A stretch of 64,000 nucleotides of DNA from Nematopogon swammerdamellus. Taxonomy: Eukaryota; Arthropoda; Insecta; Lepidoptera; Adelidae. Shown piece after piece: positions 32,001 to 38,746 of this stretch; position 1 is the stretch's first letter; each line of letters begins with the position of its first letter. The DNA lies in the NCBI GenBank assembly GCA_946902875.1, contig OX336353.1:16815151-16879150 (forward strand), given 5' to 3'. Both the position numbers and the translations under genes were made by a program. A model generated the notes under the pieces. It was given only the letters and a program-made list of their open reading frames with translations, was not told the DNA's origin and searched no databases.

Positions 32001-34381
32001 AATAATTATCTACATAAAATGTTGTAGATTATTTTTACTAGAAGGTCTCCGATACAAGAGCGACTAGTTTACAGGCTGAGAACCAGACAACAGCCACAAA
32101 TAATAACTGTCTGTGGCAGGTGGAGCGCGTGTGCGGTTCGCGGTCGTGGTGGGCGCGGCTGTCGGCGGTCGAGTTCTCGCAGTCGCTCATGTTCTACAGC
32201 CTGCCGCTGCTGCGCGCCGAACCGGAGCGCGCCGCGCGCGCCGAGGCCATCGCCGTGCGCAACATGCGAGACTCCAGGCTAGAGGTAACCGAGACCTTTC
32301 ATTTATCATTGGTCCATCGTTTTTTTTTTAGTGATCCTGTATGGGTGGCTGAGTCGGCGGGGCCAAAGCGCATGCTCCGACCAGCCAATATCACCTCCGA
32401 GAAGGTAGGTGCCATACCGGAGACTTCCCTGGATTGCTGGCTATACTGGACTAGAGGCGAACACAGCCGAGGCTGCTATGCGGCTATCTTACATCCAGTA
32501 CGTCGGTACCAACCCAGTCGGCTACAATTTGAGCCTACCACCTAGTAAGGGGCAAGGGAAGGGACCTACAGTTTTACACCGGTTCCGAACGGTGAAACAG
32601 CAGGTGAATCATTCGTGTGAGTCTGTGATTAGAATCGTGTGATTAAATAGGGATTCTACCAGCAAGCAGGTATTCTAGCACTTAAAGCGGCGGGTGGCCG
32701 AGTTGTTTGGGCATCGGCTTCTCATGCGAGAGGTCCGCGGTTCGAATCCCGTCGGCGTGTACCAATGAGTCTTTTCTGACGAAAAAATTTACGTGCATAC
32801 CTACACGTCCTGCTGCTTCACCGTTCGGAACCGGTGTAAAACTGTAGGTCCCTTCCTTTGCCCCTTACTAGGTGGTAGGCTCAAATTGTAGCCGAGTGGA
32901 TTGGTAGCACCGTACTGGATGTAAGATGGACGCATAGCAGCCTCGACTGTGTTCTCCTCTAGTCCAGTATAGCCAGCAATCCAGGGAAGTCTCCGGTATG
33001 GGACCTACCTTCTCGGAGGTGATATTGGCTGATCGGAGCATGCGCTTTAGCCCCTCCGACTCAGCCACCCATACCGTATTATATAAAAAAAAAAGTTAGA
33101 TCAGGTACCCGTGTAGTGGTAGCCTAAGTCTAGTCTAGCCCAAGTGTGGTAGTGTGTGTGTAGTGTCTAGTGTGGTCGAGCGAAGAGTTCCGCGCGAGGT
33201 AAGAGAAACGGCTCCACTAATCTTACAAGTGGCAATTATTTTCACTGTTGGATAAATTGATTTGTAACCCATTTCATATTCTGACACGGTTGGCTACATC
33301 ACCTACAACATCCGTGATGTCAGCCCATAAGGCATCGTTCAACAATTACGTGATCATTTTTGGCCGTTTTTTTAACCCCTCCACCCCTATGTGATCACAG
33401 CGTAATCTTTTGTTGGACCCCCCCCTCCCGGGCCTTAATTACGTAATTTTTACCATGTACGGGTGGGAGAGCTGGTTCGAGCTTGCTAAAACATTTAGTT
33501 TGGTTTCCTTAAAATTATTCGTGGTAGGTGTTTCTGCGACACGGAAACGAGGCGCTCGTGTTAATTTCGCTATACGTTAAAGATATATGATTATAAAATG
33601 ATCACGTAATCATGTATTGTCTACCCCCCCCCCTCCTTCCGGTGATCACGTAATTGTTGAATGATCCCTAACACCGGGTGAACTTGGTGTCACGTCAGTG
33701 CTTTTCCCCTCGGTCGTGCCGGCTACACTGAACTGGACGGAAAACACAAACTATTTACATAGCCGTTTCGACCGACCTTTCATTCAGTGCGGTGGTACCA
33801 ACCAACCCGGGCGGGTTAAACCCTACCACCTAGTAATATAAGAAGGCAGTTATATCCCTTAGTAGCCTTTTACGACATACACAGGGAGAGACAGACTCAG
33901 TGGAGCTATTCTTTTAAAGTACCGGCCCCACACGGTACAAGATTCTGTAAGAAATTTATTTCTATAGTATTTATACACTCCTATTTAGATCTAAATACTT
34001 GTGCAGGTGCGCGTCGCAGCCTCCAAGCTGCTAACAGGCCTCATGCACTGTTCTGCGCTACCCGATGAGACTAAAACCCTGAACCAGCTCATGAAGTGCT
34101 GCCGATCGAAACAACTCATCATACGGCACTGCGGCGTTCTCGGTCTGTGCGCTTACATCTCTTCCCGGCCCTACACGATCCCGCCTCGCCTCGGCGAGAT
34201 CCTAGCGGAACTGCTGAGGCATACAAACGCGCCGGATCCGCTCCCCAGCACCATCAACGGAGCGCTGGCGGACTTTAAGCGAACACATCAAGACGATTGG
34301 CAGACGCATCGAGAGACGCTTTCCCAGGAAGAGTTGGATCTGCTGGTGGATTTGGCGGCGCCGCCTGCGTATTTCGCTTAA
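4983..34381 (+). CDS. PSME4: PSME4/PA200 proteasome activator, C-terminal half (17 exons)
   Basis: PA200 is a large HEAT-repeat protein that caps the 20S proteasome, opens its gate, and acts in the nucleus on histone turnover and DNA repair. Exons read here: 4983-5078, 9574-9717, 10590-10717, 12302-12425, 14724-14845, 15250-15494, 16373-16497, 18597-18782, 19823-20005, 23795-24010, 25890-26008, 27119-27260, 28300-28459, 29972-30142, 31412-31617, 32120-32284, 34007-34381. All have AG/GT borders and phases that join without a break, giving 968 codons plus stop. Family landmarks recognised are [51 protein letters not shown] and [10 protein letters not shown] before a C-terminal aromatic-rich tail. 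Human PA200 is about 1,840 residues, so roughly the first half lies upstream of the window. Introns are swollen by transposons, but no exon is interrupted. The identification is firm; exact borders would benefit from a transcript. Confidence 0.93.
5171..5300. repeat. Pyrimidine-rich CTCTCCCCT tract
   Basis: About 130 bases of C/T sequence just after PSME4 exon 1 of the window. Confidence 0.7.
6034..8955. mobile_element. Non-autonomous foldback element with opposed arrays of a 108-bp unit
   Basis: The ends are inverted: CAGTGATAGGAATAGGTAGG at the left, and CCTATCACTG at the right. The terminal inverted part, about 130 bases, includes CGAGGAACAGAGTAAAAAATTGG-type sequence on both sides. Possible 8-bp target duplication: ATTATTAT (6026-6033) and ATTATTAG (8956-8963). 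Inside are about 11 units (6160-7310) and then about 14 units in reverse (7330-8830), each about 108 bp, with GCCGCCATTTTGAACTTTTT and CTGGACCGATTGCTTTCAAA. The CAGTG start and 8-bp duplication fit a hAT- or P/Galileo-type foldback (inference). No transposase present. The 36-codon unit gives a long but meaningless open frame. Confidence 0.8.
8956..9573. other. PSME4 intron, nothing firm
   Basis: Contains the small perfect palindrome CATATCGCG/CGCGATATG with a 3-base loop near 9264-9284. No gene or repeat family recognised. Confidence 0.4.
9780..10108 (-). mobile_element. SINE-like retroposon, family C
   Basis: On the - strand it starts GTGGGGCCTGTACTCAAAAA, continues GCATCTCTCCCCGTGCATGT and AAGGATAAGGACAAGATGC-type sequence, and ends near TGTGTGATATGTATGTATG. 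Same family as 15712-16040, 45118-45452 and 57781-58113; the last defines its borders by a target duplication. Confidence 0.7.
10350..10403. repeat. Long hairpin palindrome
   Basis: AGAAACCTAGGAG (10361-10373) and CTCCTAGGTTTCT (10380-10392) form a perfect 13-bp stem with a 6-base loop, extended outward by ATTTTAGC/GCTAAAAT. No neighbouring feature explains it; it lies in a PSME4 intron. Confidence 0.75.
10741..11716. mobile_element. TIR DNA element with nested LINE pieces
   Basis: Inverted ends of about 55 bases: CCGTGTCCCAAAACTCAACG, CGGGAACCAGGGAGTAGGCC at the left, and the reverse at 11660-11716. A LINE 3' piece (10798-10926) and a Jockey-like piece (11004-11430) interrupt it. A second stretch of terminal repeat continues at 10927-10975 and 11590-11655. 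Confidence 0.65.
11004..11430 (+). mobile_element. Jockey-type LINE, ORF2 C-terminus and 3' end
   Basis: Encodes [20 protein letters not shown] and [18 protein letters not shown], the usual end of Jockey-clade ORF2, and finishes in (GACTTT)n. Confidence 0.6.
12015..12250 (+). mobile_element. LINE fragment, inverted copy at 24120-24600
   Basis: Shares ATATATGGACAGAGCTTC, GAGGTCGAGAGCGGGACTGG and CTAGCTGACGAGGGCTTG with 24120-24420 on the opposite strand. Confidence 0.5.
12452..12816. mobile_element. MITE with 42-bp inverted ends
   Basis: TATAGTCTGTTTTTTTGGAA and GACGGAGTAAAGTGACGTTTG at the left are mirrored at 12776-12816. The TA at the borders suggests a Tc1/mariner-type element. It starts 26 bases after the donor of PSME4 exon 4. 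Confidence 0.75.
13505..13690. mobile_element. Palindromic MITE-like element
   Basis: ACATTGTCCCACCACTAAAC and GTTTAGTGATGGGACAATGT are inverted around a centre at about 13605, where CGGATTTCGATGTATG faces CATACATCGGAATCCG. Confidence 0.65.
13810..14480. repeat. Direct repeat of about 165 bp, 419 bases apart
   Basis: TTAGTATGGAATAGAAAGAA, CCAACTTACACGTGTTACAT and CTGAATCGATTAGG occur at 13818-13985 and again at 14237-14400. The tails differ. No coding sequence. Confidence 0.7.
14935..15015 (+). mobile_element. SINE family A, 3' tail only
   Basis: GGAGCATGCGCTTTGGCCCC, TCCGACTCAGCCA and CGGATTACATTAAAAAAAA match the end of the full copy at 38747-39154. Confidence 0.65.
15712..16040 (-). mobile_element. 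SINE-like retroposon, family C
   Basis: Close copy of 9780-10108 and 57781-58113, including TAGTATCGTGTGGGGCCGG at its head (on the - strand) and GTGTGTGGTATGTATGTAT at its end. Confidence 0.7.
16665..17115 (-). mobile_element. RTE-type LINE, ORF2 C-terminal fragment
   Basis: The - strand encodes [55 protein letters not shown] and, with a frame slip, [12 protein letters not shown] and GEAYVQQ. These are the standard motifs after the RT domain in RTE/CR1-like LINEs. Confidence 0.75.
17390..17590 (+). repeat. Dispersed repeat, inverted copy at 27925-28180
   Basis: Shares ACTCGATCGTTTAGGTACAT, TTTTCGCACGCAGCGATTGG and CGACGTGAA with 27945-28000 on the other strand. 18008-18062 also matches 27865-27925 inverted, so the two loci carry pieces of one larger element. 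Confidence 0.55.
17600..18550. other. PSME4 intron with a perfect hairpin, otherwise unassigned
   Basis: AAGTGGTCTTGCGTTCG (17964-17980) pairs with CGAACGCAAGACCACTT (17988-18004), a 17-bp stem with a 7-base loop. Downstream, 18360-18520 looks like a LINE 3' piece but was not assigned. Confidence 0.5.
18830..19002 (-). mobile_element. SINE family A, truncated
   Basis: Begins at the tail (TAATCCGGTATGGGTGGCTG) and reaches CATCTTACATCCAGTACGGTGG, where it meets a family-B SINE in the other orientation. Confidence 0.65.
19003..19315 (+). mobile_element. SINE family B
   Basis: GCAACCCTGAGCGCGGCCAG, TACTTGGATGG and GTAGTTCGGATTCCACG are followed by the shared core and GTCAGTTTCCATAAAAAAC. The start of the head is lost at the junction with the family-A copy. 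Confidence 0.65.
19355..19754 (+). mobile_element. SINE family A, full length, tRNA-derived
   Basis: Head GCGGGTGGCCGAGTGGTTTG (A box) and GAGGTCCGAGGTTCGAATCC (B box), then AAAATTTACGTC, the core CTGTAGG...GGTGGTAGG...GGTTGGTACCAACGTACTGG, and a tail ending ACCGGATTAAATAAAAAAA. It is a retroposon, not a functional tRNA gene. Confidence 0.8.
20146..20800. repeat. GGCGAGGCCGAAGGCCGAGC minisatellite
   Basis: About nine units of 60-75 bp with CTGCGTTCAGGAAGACGATA and CTCGAAGAAAGTAAGTAAC. Related arrays are at 53196-54130, 54900-55237 and, decayed, 37380-37680. Confidence 0.8.
20800..21295. repeat. (CCCTCT)n hexanucleotide block
   Basis: Nearly 500 bases, very regular up to 21147 and then interrupted by CCCCTCCC variants. 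The opposite strand reads as a poly(Arg-Glu) frame of over 200 codons, an artefact of the repeat. Confidence 0.92.
21605..22190. repeat. Four tandem units of about 124 bp
   Basis: Each unit has CGAAAATCCTAAGTCTTCTA-like sequence, GGTACGGAACCCTCTTTACG and TATGTTACCATGGGATATAC. The last unit joins the RTE-like 3' end. Confidence 0.75.
22269..23345. other. PSME4 intron, AT-rich with one LINE 3' trace
   Basis: 22330-22435 resembles 10815-10925 (TTAATGCC...GCATTCTGTAACTAACC and TTTGGGATGTGG), the end of a LINE family. 22960-23000 (GGGCAGGGATTGCATCCCTA) resembles 42420-42450. The rest is unassigned. Confidence 0.45.
23355..23774. mobile_element. TIR element directly upstream of PSME4 exon 10
   Basis: ACAGGATGTTAAAACGGCGA at the left faces TCGCCGTTTTTACACTTGTA at the right, with AGTACATTAA/TTAAATGTACT also inverted. 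A C-rich centre (23480-23600) is typical of some lepidopteran MITEs. Its end is only about 20 bases from the exon-10 acceptor. Confidence 0.65.
24110..24590 (-). mobile_element. LINE fragment encoding a C-terminal polyprotein motif
   Basis: The - strand encodes [40 protein letters not shown] and [20 protein letters not shown], the tail seen after RT in some LINE-like polyproteins. Part is repeated inverted at 12015-12250. Confidence 0.55.
24850..25590 (-). mobile_element. Jockey-clade LINE, RT and C-terminal fragments
   Basis: On the - strand: [20 protein letters not shown] then a degenerate TFGNDTA (RT motifs), and, after a deletion, [20 protein letters not shown] and [20 protein letters not shown]. 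Frameshifts separate the blocks. Confidence 0.75.
26122..26383. mobile_element. MITE with long imperfect inverted ends
   Basis: TATAAGGTGTTTCGTTATTC and GAATAACGAAACACCTTATA frame about 260 bp that fold back along nearly their whole length (GGATACAGAACAACCCC against its mirror). TA at both ends suggests a mariner-type MITE. Confidence 0.75.
27600..27850 (-). mobile_element. Jockey-like LINE 3' end, related to 61780-62090
   Basis: GGCGCCCACGGGCATTCG and GGGGGCTGCGAATACCATG match 61985-62035 on the other strand, where the frame reads [19 protein letters not shown]. Confidence 0.55.
28300..28459 (+). CDS. PSME4: PSME4 exon 13, lineage-specific insert with basic cluster
   Basis: This exon has acceptor TACGCAG, donor GAAG|gtatgt, and phase 0 to phase 1. 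It encodes about 53 residues rich in Ser, Thr, Ala and Val, ending in the basic stretch [11 protein letters not shown]. Together with exon 14 it gives a loop much longer than the short acidic linker I recall at this place in human PA200. The basic cluster resembles a nuclear localisation signal (inference). The loop looks low in conservation, so the exon call rests mainly on splice signals and phase. Confidence 0.7.
28494..29960. repeat. 25-bp minisatellite in PSME4 intron 13
   Basis: Unit ATGGTTGCTGTTTATATGAC plus CTGAC, about 40 nearly identical copies after a SINE insertion and two before it. Variants (TATGTGAC) cluster at 29660-29760, a sign of unequal exchange. The array ends about 10 bases before the exon-14 acceptor. 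Confidence 0.93.
28569..28948 (-). mobile_element. SINE family B, full length, inside the minisatellite
   Basis: Read on the - strand it starts CAGCCTCGATAGCTCAGTGG, then AACTTGGATGGGTGACCG, then GTGGTTCGGATTCCACG, the core, and a tail reaching CAGTTTTCAACAAAAAAAAG. Confidence 0.75.
29972..30142 (+). CDS. PSME4: PSME4 exon 14, acidic Ala/Gly/Glu-rich loop returning to HEAT repeat
   Basis: The acceptor TTAGTTACAG lies directly after a 25-bp minisatellite. The exon starts with the last two bases of a Glu codon and ends one base into a codon at ACAC|gtcagt. Its first part is acidic and GC-rich (GEGEAEEGG); its end, ARAINLLTT, lines up with the helix IKLLKTIL of human PA200. Codon use is strongly GC-biased compared with the surrounding intron. 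Confidence 0.8.
30480..30735 (-). mobile_element. LINE ORF2 C-terminal fragment
   Basis: The - strand encodes [20 protein letters not shown] and [20 protein letters not shown], a typical end of Jockey/CR1-type ORF2. Confidence 0.65.
31000..31411 (+). repeat. Two truncated upstream copies of PSME4 exon 15
   Basis: A 211-bp unit (20 bases of intron tail plus the first 191 bases of the exon) is repeated. Copies start at about 31010, 31221 and 31432, counted at GCGATCCTGCG. Copies 1 and 2 run from LFD straight into the next TGTGTTGTTGTTGCGCAG and have no donor. Copy 1 also lacks the normal acceptor. 211 is not a multiple of three, so read-through shifts the frame. Confidence 0.85.
31412..31617 (+). 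CDS. PSME4: PSME4 exon 15, the only complete copy of a triplicated exon
   Basis: The acceptor is TTGCGCAG and the donor ACGCAG|gtctgg. It enters in phase 1 and leaves in phase 0, giving [18 protein letters not shown] at the start and LFDLALTQ at the end. Two nearly identical but truncated copies lie just upstream (31010-31200 and 31201-31411). Only this copy has both a phase-correct acceptor and a usable donor followed by exon 16 in frame. Confidence 0.85.
31922..31985. repeat. 60-bp repeat, inverted copy at 34812-34873
   Basis: CATTAAAATGTGAGAAATAT and ACAATACTAACCCACTTTAT are mirrored downstream of the PSME4 stop, where they include the candidate poly(A) signal. Confidence 0.7.
32335..32612 (-). 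mobile_element. SINE family A, 5' truncated
   Basis: Begins about 50 bases after the exon-16 donor with the tail sequence (TGTATGGGTGGCTGAGTCG) and ends in the region before the B box. Confidence 0.7.
32690..33095 (+). mobile_element. SINE family A, full length
   Basis: GCGGGTGGCCGAGTTGTTTG, GGTCCGCGGTTCGAATCCC, the core, and ACCGTATTATATAAAAAAAA. It lies 80 bases from the inverted copy at 32335-32612, so the pair could fold into a hairpin in the transcript. Confidence 0.75.
33283..33945 (-). mobile_element. SINE composite (third head plus core), split by a MITE
   Basis: Same build as 3594-3925. Its 3' part (33283-33330) and 5' part (33672-33945) are separated by the MITE at 33331-33668. 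Confidence 0.75.
33331..33668. mobile_element. PIF/Harbinger-type MITE inside a SINE
   Basis: Inverted ends GGCATCGTTCAACAATTACG and CGTAATTGTTGAATGATCCC, with the 3-bp duplication TAA at 33328-33330 and 33669-33671. Intact SINE copies read CAGCCCATAACACCGGGTG across the site, giving the empty allele. A TWA duplication fits PIF/Harbinger (family knowledge). Confidence 0.8.
34007..34381 (+). CDS. PSME4: PSME4 terminal exon with proteasome-docking tail
   Basis: The acceptor is TTGTGCAG and the stop is TAA. It encodes the last HEAT repeats (124 residues) and ends PPAYFA. Landmarks are [31 protein letters not shown] and LDLLVDL. PA200 and Blm10 usually end Tyr-Tyr-Ala, the HbYX motif that inserts into the alpha-ring pocket of the 20S core; here the penultimate residue is Phe. 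The Lys/Arg-rich loop that I recall just before GVLGL in human PA200 is replaced by a short [11 protein letters not shown] segment. Confidence 0.92.
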   Translation: MRVAASKLLTGLMHCSALPDETKTLNQLMKCCRSKQLIIRHCGVLGLCAYISSRPYTIPPRLGEILAELLRHTNAPDPLPSTINGALADFKRTHQDDWQTHRETLSQEELDLLVDLAAPPAYFA

Positions 34382-34820
34382 ATCGCCCGATATCTCTCTC
34401 TTGAATTTGATTGCGGAAAAAATGCACCTCGACAGTGGTGTCGTAGGGTGCACTTTTTTTATTGGACCATTTGTGGTGGTGATAGAGGGTTGTGTAAATG
34501 ACGATAATGTAAATTGACGTTCTCTTTGTCAATAATGTGTGAGAAATATTGCATAACTTTCAATGTTGTTTTCTATGAGCTCTTTGCTATTTTGTTATCA
34601 TGAAAAGACTTTACTCACTTTTTTTTTACCTATGTTGCTCGACGTTTCGGGCCAAACGTTTGGGTGCATTATGTTGTAGATATAAACTGAACGTCTGATA
34701 TCCGTAACCCACACTCTGCGCTAATTTTTATCACCAAACGAATGCCGTACGGCTTTCGGGAAAGCTGTTTGTAAAATTGTTCAACTCGGGTCATTTTATG
34801 GAACATTTATCTAGAAAAAT

Positions 34821-34826
34821 AATAAA
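34821..34826 (+). terminator. Candidate poly(A) signal for PSME4
   Basis: AATAAA lies 440 bases after the stop and is followed by a GT-rich stretch. The surrounding 60 bases are also found inverted at 31922-31985, so the signal sits in repeat-derived sequence. Another signal may be used. Confidence 0.3.
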
Positions 34827-35135
34827 GTGGGTTAGTATTGTAAAATCGGTGATATTTCTCACATTTTAATGTGTTTTTGGCAGATATAACGTCGAAATAC
34901 CGTATCACATGCAATGGAATTATATAAATGTAAATAGGTTTCAGTTGAGGGTATATTTTAGGTGATGGCACTTAAGGCATACAGGCTGTCAGAATGTATA
35001 CATGAAAAAAGGTGGTGTCACTTGGAACTGGAGTTCCATAGTCTACATTCTAAACTATTATAAAATGGCTCAAGTATTTTTTCTCTTTTTAGTCGTGTTG
35101 GGGTTTTCAAATTCAAAGAGCAAGTTTTTTTTTTT

Positions 35136-35485
35136 TTATACTAAGCGCGACATGTGGCGCCGAGTCACCCATAAGGTGTCTAGCGACAGGTGCGAGCAGT
35201 ACTCCAAGCAGGACCTAATCTGCGATTTATACAGAAGCAGCCTTTGGCCCGGCGTGAAGTACCGTCGAACCTTATTGAGTACGCCTAGCTTTTTTGAGGC
35301 CAGCTTGGCCTTACCCTCGATATGGCGCCGGTAATTTAGGTCGTGCGACAGTTCGACTCCGAGGACCCCGAGGTGGTCGCTTAATTTAAGCGACGTGCCT
35401 TGGAAGAAAGGAGCTGGTGTGAACGCCGCTCTCTTCGCACTGAACGCGCAAACTTGTGTTTTTGAAGCGTTGAACTCGACCAAAT
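35136..35485 (-). mobile_element. Jockey-like LINE ORF2 fragment (post-RT domain)
   Basis: Encodes MVEFNASKTQVCAFSAKRAA, SLKLSDHLGVLGVELSHDLN and LYKSQIRSCLEYCSHL. It corresponds to the part missing from the copy at 36200-37328. Confidence 0.78.
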
Positions 35486-35704
35486 TATCAAATCAAATCA
35501 AATCAAAAAACGTTTATTGCACATAAAATCGTACAGAAGGTAGTACTTAATGCCTATGGCATTTTCCGCCAGCCTACCCTTTTTAAAATATAAAAACCAG
35601 GGTAGGTGCAACAAAACATAGTCTTAGCTTAGATAATAGAAAAATAGAAAAACACAGATTTATATATATATACATATAATCCATAAAACCTATCTCATTG
35701 ATGA

Positions 35705-35980
35705 CATTATGAAAAAGGAAGCAGAAAAATTATCAAAATATTATGCCCTCAAAATTGAAGTGGAAAGACTGTGGAGCACAACGTGCAAAATTATTCCTAT
35801 TGTTATTGGTACCACCGGAATTATTTCAAAAACTGCACAAAAAATATATAGATATTTTGAAGGCCGATATAAAGATGGAAATTTTACAGAAGCAGGCGGC
35901 TATAGATACCACAAAAATTATGTCGAAATTTATGAGTGGATATTTGGAAGAATTAAATCAAACAGAAGATCAATAGACCA
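35705..35980 (+). mobile_element. LINE polyprotein tail
   Basis: KKEAEKLSKYYALKIEVERL and CKIIPIVIGTTGIISKTAQK match the 'KYxxLxxEIxxxW...VPIVIGATG' tail found at the end of several LINE polyproteins. Confidence 0.6.
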
Positions 35981-36199
35981 GAGCTCCAAAATACTTATGT
36001 ATAACATCTTATTGTACACCTTGTTCTTTTTCTTGGGAGGACCCTGGGCGGGAACAAGTCGGACTATTGGCACTAAGATGCCGGAAACTCCAAAAAATGG
36101 ATGAAGAAAAATCATACATAAAGTAACCATAGTAAATAGTAAATACATATACGCATATACAAAATAAAACTCAGACAATACATGTTATGAATTTACTCA

Positions 36200-37328
36200 G
36201 AAACCGATGAACTCCGAAACAGAAGGAGATGAGGTTTAGGGTTTGAGGAGATGGTCTTTCAAGAGCACTCTGAACGTGTGGATCGATGCACACTGTCGTA
36301 AACGAAGAGGAAGTTCGTGCAGCGTGCACTGTGAAAGAGTCAGTGTAAAAGACTGAGGAGTGGGACGGGATAGCAAGAACAAGGGTGTCAGAGGACCTTA
36401 ATGATACACCGTGGGAAGAAAGCATTTGGAAGCGGTCTGATAGGTATTTGGGAGCAGCAGGGTCATTCAGTGTGCAGTACAAGAGAGAGAGGACATGGGA
36501 ATTCCTGCGACGACGAATGTCGAGCCACTGAAGGCTAGATCGGAACTCAGAAATGTGATCATATTTCCGCAGACCGAAAATGTAGCGGATGCATTTACTA
36601 CGGCCCCATTCGGAAATAGACCGAAGCGTTTGTTCGAGTTCAGACACAAGTCTTCGCCTCTTTTCATCCGCAACTTCTCGTCTGGCTGAAGGGTGACTGG
36701 TATAGGATCCGTGTGCTGTACTGTCATCCGCATAACAATGTATGTTGCCGAGTGGCAGCATGTCATTGATATGCAGAAGAAACAGTGTGGGTGACAGCAC
36801 AGATCCCTGCGGTACGCCGGCATTCACTGACATGGCGTCCGACGAGCAACCGTCCACTAGGACCTGAATGCTACGCCCATGTAGGAAGTCGGCGACCCAG
36901 TCGCAGAGGCCAGAAGGAAGTCCGTACGCCGGAAGCTTGCCCAGGAGCGATTTGTGCCAAACCCTATCGAATGCCTTGGCAATATCGAGGCCAATTGCCA
37001 AGGATTCACCATGTCCTTCAAGCGATTCCCCCCAAAGGTGAGTGACGTACGCTAGGAGATCACCAGCGGATCGGTTTGGCCGAAAGCCATATTGCCGATC
37101 GCTGATGGGGTTATTTGTCTCCAGGTACGCCATGAGCTGGGCGTTGATAATACGCTCCATCACCTTGCAGAGTAGGGAGGTAATCGCTATAGGTCGGTAG
37201 TTCGAAGGGTTTGAGCGGTCGCCCTTTTTGGGGACCGCTTGAACAAATGTAGATTTCCAGGCTGCCGGCACACGGGAAGCAGAGTAAGAGAGGCGGTGAA
37301 ACTCGTGCGCCGTTGGTGCCTCAATCAA
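36200..37328 (-). pseudogene. Jockey-like LINE reverse transcriptase with internal deletion
   Basis: An open frame of about 380 codons on the - strand. The RT region includes KKGDRSNPSNYRPIAITSLL, DRQYGFRPNRSAGDLL, GLDIAKAFDRVWH, NAGVPQGSVLSPTLFLLHIN and HCYADD. After ISEWGR it jumps to SKCIRYIFGLRKYDHISEFR and a C-terminal segment; the thumb-like part present at 35136-35485 is missing. The frame is unusually intact for a partial copy, but it lacks a 5' endonuclease domain, so it cannot be autonomous. Only the retroelement is involved; no host gene is seen. Confidence 0.85.
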
Positions 37329-37379
37329 TCATATCATACTACTTTCTTTTCGGCTTACACTGACCTATGGCCGTATTCG

Positions 37380-37680
37380 AAAAAATATATCAGTTACCTG
37401 AACGCAGCTCGCCTTTCGGCCTCACCACCCACAATGACTTGCAGTATTCGAGAATGAAAGTACATTGTTTACTTGAATACAGCTCGGCCTTAGGGCTTGA
37501 ACTTAGTAACTTATGTACGGTTTTCTAGAAAATATATTATTTAAATAATCACACCCTGGCCTTCGGGCTCACTCGCAGTGACTTGATGTCTTCGAAAAAA
37601 AAAGTAGGTACATTATTTTACCTTAGCGTAACTTGGCCTTCGGCCTCGCCCTCAGTGTCTTACTTTCTTCGATAGAATAT
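37380..37680. repeat. Decayed GGCGAGG-type minisatellite (reverse orientation)
   Basis: Repeated CGCAGCTCGCCTTTCGGCCT and CTTGGCCTTCGGCCTCGCCC with TTACTTTCTTCGA spacers, diverged from the arrays at 20.1 and 53-55 kb. Confidence 0.6.
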
Positions 37681-38329
37681 AATAGAATTGTTGGCAACTC
37701 TACTCTTGCAACTATCCTAGTACTAAAGAGAAGAGGAAGGTAGGTAATGTTCGTCGTTCGTTCTCCTCTCAAATCTATAGCATTTCCGAAAATTCTAAAA
37801 AGACAAGAAAGGGAGGACCCCATTTCTTTCATGGCACAGGCAGTAATCCACCAATGCCATATTAAAGTAAACAGGTTCCTTTTCAAAAAATAAGATTTAT
37901 ATTGGCGCCCTGTAACAGGGTTAGGTCTGGGTTGCTACGTACGCATTATATAATGAGAAAACGACTCAAGTGTCAACGCCGAGTATTATTACCAGGGGCG
38001 CCATCTATCGGAAAACTCAGACTTTTGTCTTCTAAACCTTAAGCAAAATAGTGATCTCTAATAAATTAGAGAATACTATTTATTTGTGTGCCGAACAACT
38101 TGATAATATGACCATATTAAATTATGAACTCGGCTTACCGGTGCGATGATTGCGAGCGCATCGCTGCAGCTCGACGTTTCGAGTCCTCTATGGGACCCAT
38201 TCTCAAGAGGACGTGCTAGCTCCTCCGGCAGCCAGCACGTCACTGACAGAAGAGCCCGCCTGCTTCTCAAATTGTAGTGGTGGCACCGGTAAGCCGAGTT
38301 CATAATTTAATATGAGTGATGGTGCGAGA

Positions 38330-38660
38330 CTGAAAACTAATTTGATATGACCAACCGTTTAGAAGTTATGATCCTGGGAAAGACGGACGGACGAGTTTAC
38401 AGCATTTGGTTCAGTTTTCACCTGTTTGATGTACGGAATCTATAATGTTATAGCAGACAGGTGTCAAACACAGCACTTCATGCCGCCCCCGAACGCATCC
38501 GGGCCCAGTGTAAGTAGAAGAAGGTTTCAATTAACACTTTCACGGACATTCGTGTCGTAGGAAACAAATCTAGAATGATTTCCCCTCGCGGCGTGTGAGT
38601 TTGTATGGAAATTGTATGTGTCAGTCATATCATGAAACCTAAGATCATCTTTGTGTCAGT
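38330..38660. other. Unassigned intergenic stretch
   Basis: No coding or repeat boundary seen. 38080-38310 just upstream has a LINE-like segment with CTCGACGTTTCGAGTCC. Confidence 0.35.
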
Positions 38661-38746
38661 GAAAGTGTTAAGCACGAGACGAGCGGATTGGCCAACAGCG
38701 CGCTAGACGTTTTGCTTCGCGTCAATGCCTCGTCAGCTAGTCTGCG

